A DNA stretch of 64,000 nt, taken from assembly GCF_000332295.1 (NCBI RefSeq), contig NZ_KB235930.1, positions 5,111,895 to 5,175,894 of the forward strand. The letters are read 5' to 3'. Below are positions 36,698 through 44,291 of this stretch, piece after piece. Origin of the DNA: Fortiea contorta PCC 7126 (GTDB lineage Bacteria; Cyanobacteriota; Cyanobacteriia; Cyanobacteriales; Nostocaceae). The translations under genes and the position numbers were made by a program. A model generated the notes under the pieces. It was given only the letters and a program-made list of their open reading frames with translations. It did not search any database and was not told where the DNA came from. The first letter of the stretch is position 1; each line of letters starts with the position of its first letter.

Positions 36698-37173
36698 GTC
36701 AACAACTCTCCCTATTCACCCTTGCCCCTGTAAGCCAGATTAAGACAGTACAGGATCCTTACTGGGATGAAATAGTTGCGCCCCAACACATTCAAGAAAA
36801 AACTGATACTCAGCAAGCTGGAACTCCGTACAATTGTGTTGGGGCGCAAGTAAACGAAGATACGCAATTAGATACCGTAGAATCTCCTGTTGGGGCGCAA
36901 GTTGCATTAGATACTAAAAAAGTTGCGCCCCAACACGATACCCACTGGGTAGAGAAATATTGGGTCGAACGCTCTGGTAGTAAATATTGGTACTATCGCT
37001 ACTGCTGGATGACTGGCAGGAAGAAAAATCGGATTTATCTTGGCAGTGCAAATAGTGCGATCGCTAAAAATCGAAAGGCAGATGTAGAAGCCGCAATCAA
37101 CGACGGACAGACACCACAAGAGATTCAACACTTGATTCACTCTTGGCGTCACCATTCGCAACCAAATTCCTAA
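36694..37173 (+). CDS. Protein with C-terminal YYRY...GRxRxxYL domain
   Basis: 159 aa. The N-terminal part is low-complexity and contains alternating VAPQH and VGAQV words, produced by four inverted copies of TTGGGGCGCAA. The C-terminal 80 residues (WVEKYWVERSGSKYWYYRY, then WMTGRKKNRIYLGSANSAIA, then EAINDGQTPQEIQHLI) match a domain I recall from many cyanobacterial accessory genes, possibly nucleic-acid binding. It overlaps the preceding gene by ATGA and the convergent RHH gene by 77 bp. Confidence 0.65.
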   Translation: MSQQLSLFTLAPVSQIKTVQDPYWDEIVAPQHIQEKTDTQQAGTPYNCVGAQVNEDTQLDTVESPVGAQVALDTKKVAPQHDTHWVEKYWVERSGSKYWYYRYCWMTGRKKNRIYLGSANSAIAKNRKADVEAAINDGQTPQEIQHLIHSWRHHSQPNS

Positions 37174-37438
37174 ATCTTTTGAGTTCATCCCACCGGCGGC
37201 TTTCTAGTGAAGCAGTACGGCTGTACTGATTGGGGCGAAACTCTGCTTTTCTCCGTTCCACAAAAGAATCAATAAATTTGAGAATAATCTGCTGTTCCAT
37301 GTCAATGCCAGAATCCAGTTCCCTGGCATAGTTCAAGATTTGATCAGCTAGTTTGACTGGAACGCGAATTGTTTTAGTCTTGCCATTGTTCCAAGCCGAA
37401 GACCAGCTGGTACTGTTAGTTCCTGGTTGCAAAGTCAT
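37097..37438 (-). CDS. Ribbon-helix-helix-like protein
   Basis: 113 aa. KTKTIRVPVKLADQILNYAR resembles an RHH strand and helix, as in cyanobacterial plasmid-type regulators (KAIRVP..LAD.IL..AR). The tail is polar (FVERRKAEFRPNQYSRTASLE). AGGAA six bases before ATG 37438 is a good ribosome-binding site. Its 3' end overlaps the convergent gene by 77 bp, so one tail may be non-essential. It could regulate the recombinase downstream of the att-like palindrome. Confidence 0.55.
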   Translation of the reverse strand: MTLQPGTNSTSWSSAWNNGKTKTIRVPVKLADQILNYARELDSGIDMEQQIILKFIDSFVERRKAEFRPNQYSRTASLESRRWDELKRFRNLVANGDAKSESSVESLVVSVRR

Positions 37439-37569
37439 AATTTTCCTGTAACGCCTGTGTCAAGGCAGGATACAGGGTTTTTCTTGTGATTGCAACCTTG
37501 AAAAAATGCGATCGCCCAATGAATAAAGCGATCGCCCAAAAAAATAACATTAAGTTTGTGTCAATATTG

Positions 37570-37731
37570 TCACGGGAATGTTGACGGCGGGTAAAGCTCA
37601 TCTACCTCCTCCCAGGCAAAGTCTGCCAGGGTTTCTAGGGCCTTAGCCAAGTCCACCGGGTGATCGTAATTTCCCTCCTGGAGGCGCTGGAAGAAAATTT
37701 CGATTTGCAGGAATAACAGCTTAGTGTTCAT
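37570..37731 (-). CDS. 53-aa acidic protein coupled to the recombinase
   Basis: MNTKLLFLQIEIFFQRLQEG, then NYDHPVDLAKALETLADFAW and EEVDELYPPSTFP. Its ATG overlaps the recombinase TGA (ATGA), a classic coupling. Two amphipathic helices and strong acidity suggest a small partner, possibly a directionality factor, though Xis proteins are usually basic. The function is speculative. A competing 61-codon frame at 37416-37601 looks spurious. Confidence 0.5.
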   Translation of the reverse strand: MNTKLLFLQIEIFFQRLQEGNYDHPVDLAKALETLADFAWEEVDELYPPSTFP

Positions 37732-38309
37732 AGAGTAGCGATCGCCCCCTTAACACGATCAGCCGAAATTTCTACGTAACGTTCCAACGACTTAAAATCC
37801 TTGTGACCAGTGATTTTCTTAATCGTGTACAGGTCAGTTCCATTGCGGTGCAGTTTGGTAATGAAAGTCCGGCGGGTGGAATGAGTGCTGATACCCTTAG
37901 CCGTCAAACCCAGTCTTTCTATAGCAGCTCGTAAAATTTTATCTGCCCACCGAATCGTAATTGGCATGTCACCATCACGGCAGGGAAAGAGCCAGCCCGA
38001 ACTAGAATCTGGAGTGTAATTAGATAAAGATTCAGCCAGTACAGGGTGTACAGGCACTTGTCTTGTTTGGCGCTTACCGTCTGGCGTTGCCTTGCGAGTA
38101 ATCGCCCGAAAATTAATATATTCCCGTGGCGTGCCGTTGGGATTGTAAACATCCTCTATCCTTAACTTTACCAGTGCCCCCCACCGTTCCCCGGTGTACC
38201 AAGCTAAATCTAAAAGCAACTTGTATTTTTGACTTTTAATTTGCTTGCGGATTTTAGAATAGTCCGTGTCAGTTAAAATAGCCGATTGTCCGTTTCGGTT
38301 ATTTTTCAT
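37728..38309 (-). CDS. Tyrosine recombinase (catalytic domain only)
   Basis: This 193-aa phage-integrase-family protein has catalytic R42 in YTGERWGALVKL, a candidate Lys at 73 or 79, H143-x-x-R146 in STHSTRRTF, H169 in TGHKDF, and nucleophile Y178 in LERYVE. The usual N-terminal core-binding domain (about 100 aa) is missing, so it is among the short recombinases seen on cyanobacterial plasmids and elements. It may need partner proteins. A 15-7-15 palindrome begins 20 bp upstream of its ATG. It is the best candidate enzyme for movement or multimer resolution of the 11-kb element. Confidence 0.85.
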   Translation of the reverse strand: MKNNRNGQSAILTDTDYSKIRKQIKSQKYKLLLDLAWYTGERWGALVKLRIEDVYNPNGTPREYINFRAITRKATPDGKRQTRQVPVHPVLAESLSNYTPDSSSGWLFPCRDGDMPITIRWADKILRAAIERLGLTAKGISTHSTRRTFITKLHRNGTDLYTIKKITGHKDFKSLERYVEISADRVKGAIATL

Positions 38310-38328
38310 GAAAATTCTCCTCAGAATT

Positions 38329-38365
38329 GTTCCGGATTAACCAGTTGCAATGGTTAATTCGGAAC
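38329..38365. other. 15-7-15 palindrome, candidate recombination site or operator
   Basis: GTTCCGGATTAACCA (38329-38343), spacer GTTGCAA, and TGGTTAATTCGGAAC (38351-38365) match as an inverted repeat with one mismatched pair. Two arms around a 6-8 bp spacer is the layout of tyrosine-recombinase core sites. It lies 20 bp from the recombinase start and is not at either border of the element, so an internal resolution site or a regulatory operator are both possible. Confidence 0.5.
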
Positions 38366-38519
38366 ATTTGCGTTTTTAGATATAGTCAATATCTGCTTAA
38401 ATACTAATGGTGGTAGGCTTTTCAGCCCTCAGTGATTGTTCTTGATTTACATAAAAGTGGAATATTTACATTGTTTTGATTACTGCTTAAAACGGGTTTA
38501 TTCACTTCATTAATCTGAC

Positions 38520-38867
38520 ATGACCACCATCAACCTTTCAACGGATATCCCCTCAGCCATCAACACCTTAGAAAAACTAAAAATTGGTCGTTCTCGTTGG
38601 ACATTAATACTTCCGCATTACAGATATGGTTCTCAACATCAACCTAAATTCCCTGATTACGAAAAAGGCGATTATCGAGGAATACAAGTTTTAAACGACA
38701 ACTCTAAAATTATCGTTTGGTGTAAAACCGAAACTGAATGCTCAAGAGTTATTAACGCATTAAAACAATATGTAGACCCCGACCGATTAAAAGGAATAGA
38801 GCCACTACAAGTAACCAATTCTAATCAAGAATACAAAAAAATTTCTGTCACTCCGACACTATGTTAA
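38520..38867 (+). CDS. Uncharacterised 115-aa protein
   Basis: Soluble alpha/beta protein: MTTINLSTDIPSAINTLEKL, WTLILPHYRYGS, GDYRGIQVLNDNSKIIVWCK, and an ESCRVINALKQYV-like helix. No recognised family. It is first in a plus-strand series of five genes that I infer form one module. There is no good Shine-Dalgarno, which suggests leaderless or weak translation. Confidence 0.5.
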   Translation: MTTINLSTDIPSAINTLEKLKIGRSRWTLILPHYRYGSQHQPKFPDYEKGDYRGIQVLNDNSKIIVWCKTETECSRVINALKQYVDPDRLKGIEPLQVTNSNQEYKKISVTPTLC

Positions 38868-38931
38868 TTCTTTCCCTCCGGACAAAAAGACGTTGTACCT
38901 TCATGGAGTAAAAAACTAAGAGAAAAAAAAC

Positions 38932-39945
38932 GTGAAAACAAACTTTGATGAAGTCTACTATATAAACGGAAGACAATCTATTAAATTAACTAGCTTTGCT
39001 AAGATAGTTAATTATTCTGATGTTTATTTACTTCAAGTTATTAAAAATTTATTTAAAAAAAGTATTTATATTGCTTACAAATGGAAACGCAATTATTACG
39101 TATTTATCCCTAAAAAGCCACTAAAAAGTGAACTAGACAATTTTAGTGATATTCCTGTTGAAACTATAGAAACTCCTAGCGGGGATAATTTAGATATAGA
39201 TTGGCAAGCAGCTATTAGCTATCTTCCGGTATCTGTAGCTAACAAGCTTTTAGAGTTTCAATTTAATTTTTTGATTCAAGATAAAAAAATTTATTTAGTG
39301 AGTGCCTCGCGTGCTGCACTTTCTTCGACATTAACCCCAAAGAAAGTTTCTAGATTTATTCCCCTCAATTCAGCCAATTTTCCAGCTACAACAGATTACA
39401 AGTACGGATACTACATTTTTTACAAGGATAAACGAATGAGTACTTTTGCACCTGGAACAAGTGGAACTTTGAAATCAACTCAAATTCCTGCTGCTTTTTT
39501 TGAAGTTTGTCGAGCACTAGACGCCGCTGAAAATTTAAGAAATGGATCTAACCCTGGCTTACCACCAAAAAGAAATCTTTCTACAACAATTTCTTTTGAC
39601 ACAGGTACTGTTGCAATAGCTGCTACTCTTCCAGTCACCACAACTATTCAAACAAGCGGTTCAATCGATATAGTTGCGAGCGATTATCTTGGCTCTACAT
39701 ACTCTGCTTTTGTTAACGGCGGTGGAAGTTTAAAATCAGATACTCTTCCAGAAGCATTGTTAGAGATTGCAAGCATTTTAGCTGCTGCTGAAAAAGCTGT
39801 AACGCCGGCCGAAAATCAGCCTAACAATGTTCAAATTCAATTTGATATTGAAACTGGTAGTGCTACTATATCAGCCAATCTACCTTTTACTACTTTAGCT
39901 GCAGCTAATGGAGATGTGACGATACACGCCATTGATTACCTTTAA
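38932..39945 (+). CDS. Uncharacterised 337-aa protein with repeated C-terminal unit
   Basis: Starts at GTG 38932 (MKTNFDEVYYINGRQ). The first 120 residues are basic and aromatic (LFKKSIYIAYKWKRNYYVFI). The rest alternates beta strands with two related units, ISFDTGTVAIAATLPVTTT...DIVASDYL and IQFDIETGSATISANLPFTT...IHAIDYL, each next to an ALLEIA.ILAAAE-like helix. The beta-rich repeated design fits a structural or surface protein. I do not recognise it. Confidence 0.5.
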   Translation: MKTNFDEVYYINGRQSIKLTSFAKIVNYSDVYLLQVIKNLFKKSIYIAYKWKRNYYVFIPKKPLKSELDNFSDIPVETIETPSGDNLDIDWQAAISYLPVSVANKLLEFQFNFLIQDKKIYLVSASRAALSSTLTPKKVSRFIPLNSANFPATTDYKYGYYIFYKDKRMSTFAPGTSGTLKSTQIPAAFFEVCRALDAAENLRNGSNPGLPPKRNLSTTISFDTGTVAIAATLPVTTTIQTSGSIDIVASDYLGSTYSAFVNGGGSLKSDTLPEALLEIASILAAAEKAVTPAENQPNNVQIQFDIETGSATISANLPFTTLAAANGDVTIHAIDYL

Positions 39946-39980
39946 TTAACACCTGCATAAAATTAATAGGAGTTGATTAA

Positions 39981-40487
39981 ATGGCTAAAACAGAAAGCGT
40001 TGACTTGTTTATTGCAATGACAGATTCTTCCGCTGGCGGGGCTGGAAATGGTGCAGTTAAAATTAAATTTGCTTGGAAGGGCAATAAAGTTGCTTATCCA
40101 GATGATATTGCAAAGCAAATAGGCGTACAGACAGCTAAAGCTAATGAGCCTGGGTTGATTTATGGCATGAATAAGCCAAGACCTGCTCGCATTTATGTTA
40201 ATGTCAGCATGGGTCAAGGCAAATCTAGAGCCTTTTTATTGTTTGCTGATCCTGGAAAATTAGGCACTTTATTAATTAAAAATTCCTTGAGAGGTAAAAA
40301 GTATCGGGGAGGAACAATAACAAGCGTTTCTCTTCCCAAAACTTCTACTAATCCAACTCGATCTAAAACCAGTAGTACAGCAGGTAAACCAGGAAGTAAG
40401 CCAGGAGCTAGACCAACAGCCAAGCCAGGAGCTAGACCAACAGCTAAACCAGGAGCTAGACCAAAACCTAGGAAACCAACAAAATAA
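39981..40487 (+). CDS. 168-aa protein with basic KPGARPTA-repeat tail
   Basis: A good AGGAG (39968-39972) precedes ATG 39981. Residues 1-120 form a compact beta-rich domain (VKIKFAWKGNKVAYPDDIAK, RIYVNVSMGQGKSRAFLLFA). The last 45 residues are tandem GSKPGARPTAKPGARPTAKPG-like units, very basic and probably disordered, suited to nucleic-acid binding. Gene context suggests a virion or capsid-associated component, but this is inference. Confidence 0.5.
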   Translation: MAKTESVDLFIAMTDSSAGGAGNGAVKIKFAWKGNKVAYPDDIAKQIGVQTAKANEPGLIYGMNKPRPARIYVNVSMGQGKSRAFLLFADPGKLGTLLIKNSLRGKKYRGGTITSVSLPKTSTNPTRSKTSSTAGKPGSKPGARPTAKPGARPTAKPGARPKPRKPTK

Positions 40488-40493
40488 TAACCA

Positions 40494-41147
40494 ATGATTA
40501 ACTCTCAATTGGTTTATCGGAGTGAGTACAGATGGGACTTAAAAAAAGTTGATTCTGTAATCATTCCGTACTTATTTGATAATGATGCTAACTTAATTAT
40601 TTCCTTAGAAGCTAAACCACTAAAAAACTATAAAAGTAGTGGAAGAATTGAGCAAATATTGATTGATTACCCAAATAAATTAGTTGCTAGTTCACAAATT
40701 CTGCGTTTTGGTAATCAAGAGTTAACCTTTGCTCAAAGAGGAAGATTTCAGTTAGTTTTCTTTCCAAACGCATATCTTGGTAAAACTAAAATAACAATAC
40801 ATAAAATGTTTTTCCCTTTAAGAAAACAACAAACTACACAAGCTCAACCCACTGCTGACATCAATGTTTCTAGTACTGCTAAATCTGTCATTATTTCGGA
40901 AAAAAGTGATGCTAGCAGATATTCGTATTTAATTAGCAATACAGGCAGTTCAAGCGTTTATTTTAAATACGTCCCAATTGGCACTAACTCTAATGACGTT
41001 ACTGTCTCTGCTACTAATTACGATTTTGTATTATCAGCTAATGAGAAATTTTTAGATAGTAACGCTAGCCAAAATGCGATTGTTGGCATTTGTTCGGGAT
41101 TATTGTCTACTGCTAAGGTTAAAGTGACTGAATACCTGTATATATGA
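40494..41147 (+). CDS. 217-aa protein, virion decoration-like C-terminus
   Basis: The C-terminal half (VIISEKSDASRYSYLISNTG, SSVYFKYVPIGTNSND, VTVSATNYDFVLSANEKF, ending AKVKVTEYLYI) has the rhythm of short beta-sandwich domains common in phage and prophage structural proteins, in which a dimensionless value series is followed by a G-rich turn and KVTEY end. This is pattern resemblance, not a database match. The N-terminal half is beta-rich and basic. It starts 6 bp after the preceding stop and overlaps the next gene by 4 bp. Confidence 0.5.
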   Translation: MINSQLVYRSEYRWDLKKVDSVIIPYLFDNDANLIISLEAKPLKNYKSSGRIEQILIDYPNKLVASSQILRFGNQELTFAQRGRFQLVFFPNAYLGKTKITIHKMFFPLRKQQTTQAQPTADINVSSTAKSVIISEKSDASRYSYLISNTGSSSVYFKYVPIGTNSNDVTVSATNYDFVLSANEKFLDSNASQNAIVGICSGLLSTAKVKVTEYLYI

Positions 41148-41440
41148 AATTTAATCCTAGTGCCGCTAGTTTTGTATTAGCTTTGATTTGTGCCGCTTCT
41201 GGCTGGATTACTTGGTGGTGGAACAAATTAAAATTTGAGAGACAGCGGAGTACTCAAAATGCAGTAGCCGCTGCAGAAAAAGCTCTCAATGAGCAGCGCG
41301 ATTTTAATCATCTTGTTGGTAATCAAAAGCAGATATCAGATTGTATTGGTTATGGATTAAAAGAAATTGATTTTAGATTTGATAATATTGACAAACAATT
41401 ATCTGAAATCAAAGCTTATTTAATTCGTAACAAGGATTAA
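41144..41440 (+). CDS. Small membrane protein with coiled coil
   Basis: 98 aa: one N-terminal membrane helix (SFVLALICAASGWITWWW), then a polar coiled coil (QRSTQNAVAAAEKALNEQ, GLKEIDFRFDNIDKQLSEIK). This layout resembles holin-like or XhlA-type phage proteins, and many other small membrane proteins. ATGA overlap with the upstream gene indicates coupling. The stop meets the convergent small gene at 41437. Confidence 0.5.
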   Translation: MKFNPSAASFVLALICAASGWITWWWNKLKFERQRSTQNAVAAAEKALNEQRDFNHLVGNQKQISDCIGYGLKEIDFRFDNIDKQLSEIKAYLIRNKD

Positions 41441-41610
41441 CGTCTATCTCTAATTAAGTCGTTAATGGCTTTTTCCCAGCATTCTTGCTCGCTTAACTCA
41501 GGATATTTGCTTTTTATTTTGTTGGTTAGCCTTTGACAGGTATCTTTATCTCCGTTTACAAGATTTAGCAGTTTCTTTTTAGTTTCAGGATGAGCAGGAA
41601 AGGAAAACAT
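41437..41610 (-). CDS. 57-aa protein, LVxGD...CWEKAI domain
   Basis: MFSFPAHPETKKKLLNLVNG, then DKDTCQRLTNKI and ECWEKAINDLIRDRR. It is almost entirely the same unit found at the C-terminus of the membrane protein at 35553-35924 (LVQGD... and CAEKAIWQLQRDR). Two copies within one element suggest a functional module such as a protein-protein adaptor. It is convergent with, and overlaps by three bases, the preceding plus-strand gene. Confidence 0.55.
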   Translation of the reverse strand: MFSFPAHPETKKKLLNLVNGDKDTCQRLTNKIKSKYPELSEQECWEKAINDLIRDRR

Positions 41611-41655
41611 ATTAATTAGGGATTAAACTATTAATCCACTATGCCGACAATTTTT

Positions 41656-42285
41656 CTAATCAACATCAGAAAATTTTCTGTCAGAAGTTGTCCTTAGCTG
41701 CTCCTGTCCTTTGTAAAGTTTTAACCTTCCACAAGACTTGTTTGGGGATTCTAGTAACTGTCGCTGTTTTGCTGCTGTGTAGATTTCTTGCTGGGTGCGA
41801 TTGATTAACTCTCTGGCAATGGTGATTGCTGTATTTTTGTCTTCGATGATTAATTTAATCGTAGCAATTCCCACGGGTAGTGATGAAGTCTCTCCTAATT
41901 CGTCGAGATAAATCCGACTGACACGTCCGCTAGCGAAAAATTCGCTGTAATGTTTAATATCTGCTGTGTCTAGACTGCGTGTGGGATAGAGAACTACTCC
42001 TTTCCAAGGATTTTGGGGTTTATTTTGACGCAAGTATAAGCTGATTTCGGAAAATAAGCGCAAATAAAATTCGGCGTCGGTTTGAAACTGGACTTCTACG
42101 AAGTAGATGGGGTTGTGTTCTCCTTGTGTTGGCAGAAAAACACCATCGATGCGGAATGCTGTTTGCTTGATTTCGATGGAGGAGAATTGATAAACTTCTG
42201 CGGTTTGGGGTGAGTCACCAATTAATTCAAAAAATATGCTGGGAAATTCTTGAAAAAGGCGATAAAAAATACTGTCTGTTTTCAC
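41656..42285 (-). pseudogene. N-terminal part of the split Rpn/DUF2887-family gene
   Basis: Residues 1-179 match Rpn/YhgA-like, DUF2887-type PD-(D/E)xK nuclease family members: D47 in FRIDGVF, E64-x-Q66 in YFVEVQFQTDAEFYLRLFSE, and ARELINRTQQEIYTA. After KQRQLLE (codon 179 at 41749-41751) the remaining 30 codons, SPNKSCGRLKLYKGQ onward, are not family-like and lie inside the inserted element. The true C-terminus is at 30379-30669. Rpn proteins promote recombination in E. coli. The present truncated product keeps the catalytic residues. Confidence 0.8.
41750..41755. other. Right border direct repeat TCTAGT
   Basis: Falls exactly on codons 178-179 of the split gene (reverse complement ACTAGA). 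It pairs with the identical word at 30669-30674, giving an element of about 11,081 bp from repeat start to repeat start. Confidence 0.5.
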
Positions 42286-42349
42286 ACTAGATGGATGACG
42301 GGAATTTAGGCTTTTGTGATTCTACACCAAGAAGCGATCAAGTCAGATA

Positions 42350-42628
42350 TTAAATTATGGTCGAGCCGGGAATTTCTGTGACGGGTGGCTCTCCCCAGGT
42401 TTCAATTTGGTTTAAGGTGTGACGGCTGAGGGGATAAAATCTCAGGCTATCTTCTGATGGTTTGATTTGTTTGCGGAGTCTTTTTTTTAGTTCTTTATAT
42501 TTAGTTTGATCGAGAATACATTCAAACACTGAATATTGCACTCGTTGACCATAACCTGTTAATAAATCTGAGACTTTCTTTCTTCTTTTATCGCATGGTA
42601 TGTCATATACTACCACATAAAATAACAT
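42350..42628 (-). CDS. cas2: CRISPR-associated endoribonuclease Cas2
   Basis: 92-aa ferredoxin-fold Cas2, partner of Cas1 in spacer integration. Typical N-terminus MLFYVVVYDIPCDKRRKKV, with the conserved D9, and FECILDQTKYKELKK later. It lies 3 bp after the cas1 stop on the same strand. The pair belongs to the adaptation module of the type III-like locus. Confidence 0.95.
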   Translation of the reverse strand: MLFYVVVYDIPCDKRRKKVSDLLTGYGQRVQYSVFECILDQTKYKELKKRLRKQIKPSEDSLRFYPLSRHTLNQIETWGEPPVTEIPGSTII

Positions 42629-42631
42629 GAT

Positions 42632-43624
42632 TTAGCGAATTTGATAAGGCTGATATGTTTGGTTTGGTTGATAAACAAAGTTTTTAAAAGCTTTTATTTG
42701 TTGAGTCATTAAATCCCAGCGTGGTTGCTGTTCTCCGGTGCTGTCTTGCACTGATTCTTCTAAACGCTGGAGGAAATATTTAATGTATTTTTGGCGTCCG
42801 GAGTTATTCAAATAACAACCGCCGTCGTGATATTCAAAATCTGCTTGGGTATTGATGACTTTGGTATTCACTAACCACAAAACTAAAGAATCAATTATGG
42901 GGGAGCGAAATTCTTCAATTAAATCGGAAGCTAAAGCCGCGTGACGTTCTGTACCTTGATGCAAACAAGCGTGGTAAGGGTCTAAACCTTGGAGTTCAAT
43001 GAGTGTGAGTAAATGATTCCATAAAATTTGATATCCAAAACTCAACATAGCGTTGACTGGATTTCCGGGAGGACGACGAGTGCGAGCTAAAAAGATAAAT
43101 TCGGGATTATTTAAACACTCACCAAAAGCAGAAAAATATTGAGCAGCGCCAGCACCTTCTAAACCCATTAAACGTTCTATTGTTTCTGCTTCTCCGGCTT
43201 TTTGTACTAATACTTCTAAACTTTTAATAGCGATTTCTGTAGTTTGTGAGGGGTGACGCCGCTGTTGTCGTTGTAAAAAGGTGCGACTATTTTTAAGTTT
43301 ACCTTGGACAATTTTTCTAGCTACTAATAAACGTTCATCTGCTGTTAATTGTTGTTGATAGCGGGATAATTGCCGATATCCTCTAGTAATGGGAATTAGT
43401 CGCCCATAACAATATCCCATGCGAGATAAATAAGCAATGGGGATATCTCGCCACAAACAAGTGCGAATTGCTTGGGTAGTGATTTGCGATTTACCAAAGA
43501 TGAGGATTTGTTCTAGAAAAGGTAATTGCACTTCACCGTGGACTGTTTCTCCTTGTTTAATAATTAAGTTTTCACCTTTGAGAGTGATGTAACAACCTTG
43601 TCGAGAAACATAAAGTGTCCGCAT
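42632..43624 (-). CDS. cas1: CRISPR-associated integrase Cas1
   Basis: 330-aa Cas1. Metal ligands are E156 in RLMGLEGAGA, H222 in ACLHQGTERH, and E237 in DLIEEFRSP. It forms the Cas1-Cas2 complex that inserts new spacers beside the leader. It is transcribed away from the array, towards cas2, with a membrane-protein gene just upstream. No reverse transcriptase fusion is present. Confidence 0.95.
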   Translation of the reverse strand: MRTLYVSRQGCYITLKGENLIIKQGETVHGEVQLPFLEQILIFGKSQITTQAIRTCLWRDIPIAYLSRMGYCYGRLIPITRGYRQLSRYQQQLTADERLLVARKIVQGKLKNSRTFLQRQQRRHPSQTTEIAIKSLEVLVQKAGEAETIERLMGLEGAGAAQYFSAFGECLNNPEFIFLARTRRPPGNPVNAMLSFGYQILWNHLLTLIELQGLDPYHACLHQGTERHAALASDLIEEFRSPIIDSLVLWLVNTKVINTQADFEYHDGGCYLNNSGRQKYIKYFLQRLEESVQDSTGEQQPRWDLMTQQIKAFKNFVYQPNQTYQPYQIR

Positions 43625-43626
43625 AT

Positions 43627-43896
43627 TTATTTGGTATTTTTATTTTTTTTCGTGAGTTGAGATTGTTGCTCAATGACTTGGGCGAGTAAAGTTTTAATTT
43701 GGGATGGTTGTAAAAAATTGATGATTGCATCACCGGCTGTGGCGTTGACAAAACTAGCGATCGTTACCAGGATGGTGTTGATAATTACCGCTGCTAGTCC
43801 TAGAGGTGCAATTAATAAAATGATTAAAGTAACTGTGCCGTTGAGTAAGGCTACGGAAAGATTGCGAACTAAAGCGGCGCGGGAAGAGATATACAT
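43627..43896 (-). CDS. csx18: Csx18-like small membrane protein
   Basis: 89 aa from ATG 43896: MYISSRAALVRNLSVALLNG, then a hydrophobic region (TVTLIILLIAPLGLAAVIIN and TILVTIASFV) and a basic tail ending KKNKNTK. I recognise the MYISxRAALVRNL start as that of Csx18, a small membrane protein found next to cas1 in cyanobacterial type III loci (from memory). Its role is not established. An alternative in-frame start at 43989 would add 31 residues that look like leader DNA. It ends 3 bp before cas1. Confidence 0.7.
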   Translation of the reverse strand: MYISSRAALVRNLSVALLNGTVTLIILLIAPLGLAAVIINTILVTIASFVNATAGDAIINFLQPSQIKTLLAQVIEQQSQLTKKNKNTK

Positions 43897-43989
43897 ATAT
43901 ATATAGGTTTGGTTTGGAGAAATTATTTGTGTAAGAGGGGAACGGGGAAGAAGATTCGGTAACGTGTGCGGACTTTTTTCAAAAATCAA

Positions 43990-44291
43990 ATAGGAGTTTT
44001 ATATCTATATTTCTATTTACACAAGTAATTTTACAAAACCGGACTGTGATACGTGGTGATGATTTACGCCAGGGTGGGGAAATTGGGTATTGGGTATTGG
44101 GTATTAATTTTTGCGGCGGTGTCGGTGAAAGTTGCAAAGGCTGATTTTGTCGTTTACCCGGCCGATGTCTTTCTGTGTCAGGGTTTGAGGGTTGTTAGAT
44201 GTCTGTTTTTGTAGCGAGTTGGGTTTGATTGTTTCACCCCGTCGCAAATGGCAGCTGGACATCAGGCGAGATAAGGGGTTTAATATGAGGG
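43990..44291 (+). promoter_or_regulatory. CRISPR leader
   Basis: About 300 bp between csx18 and the first repeat. It contains TTGGGTA three times in tandem (44083-44103), an A/T-rich start and a G-rich end. The repeat next to it is intact and the far terminal repeat is degenerate, which places the leader here and transcription of the array on the plus strand. Confidence 0.6.

Larger units (their letters stand above)
30669..41755. mobile_element. 11-kb integrative element inside an Rpn/DUF2887 gene
   Basis: Both borders are set by where homology to one gene breaks off: codon 179 on the right (41749-41751) and the resumed C-terminus on the left (30669). TCTAGT occurs at both breakpoints (30669-30674 and 41750-41755). 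Cargo includes a tyrosine recombinase, an IS110-type transposase, ribbon-helix-helix and HTH regulators, plasmid-like genes, an unknown module at 38.5-41.4 kb, and tiny ORFs. Several genes carry frameshifts. In heterocystous cyanobacteria similar-sized elements split nifD, fdxN or hupL and are excised in heterocysts. Whether this one can excise is unknown. No cargo gene identifies its parent as a phage or plasmid with certainty. Confidence 0.7.

Noticed and set aside
37416-37601. 61-codon minus-strand frame between RHH and recombinase
   Set aside because: It overlaps the better-supported small gene at 37570-37731 and has HIP1-rich sequence without protein-like features.
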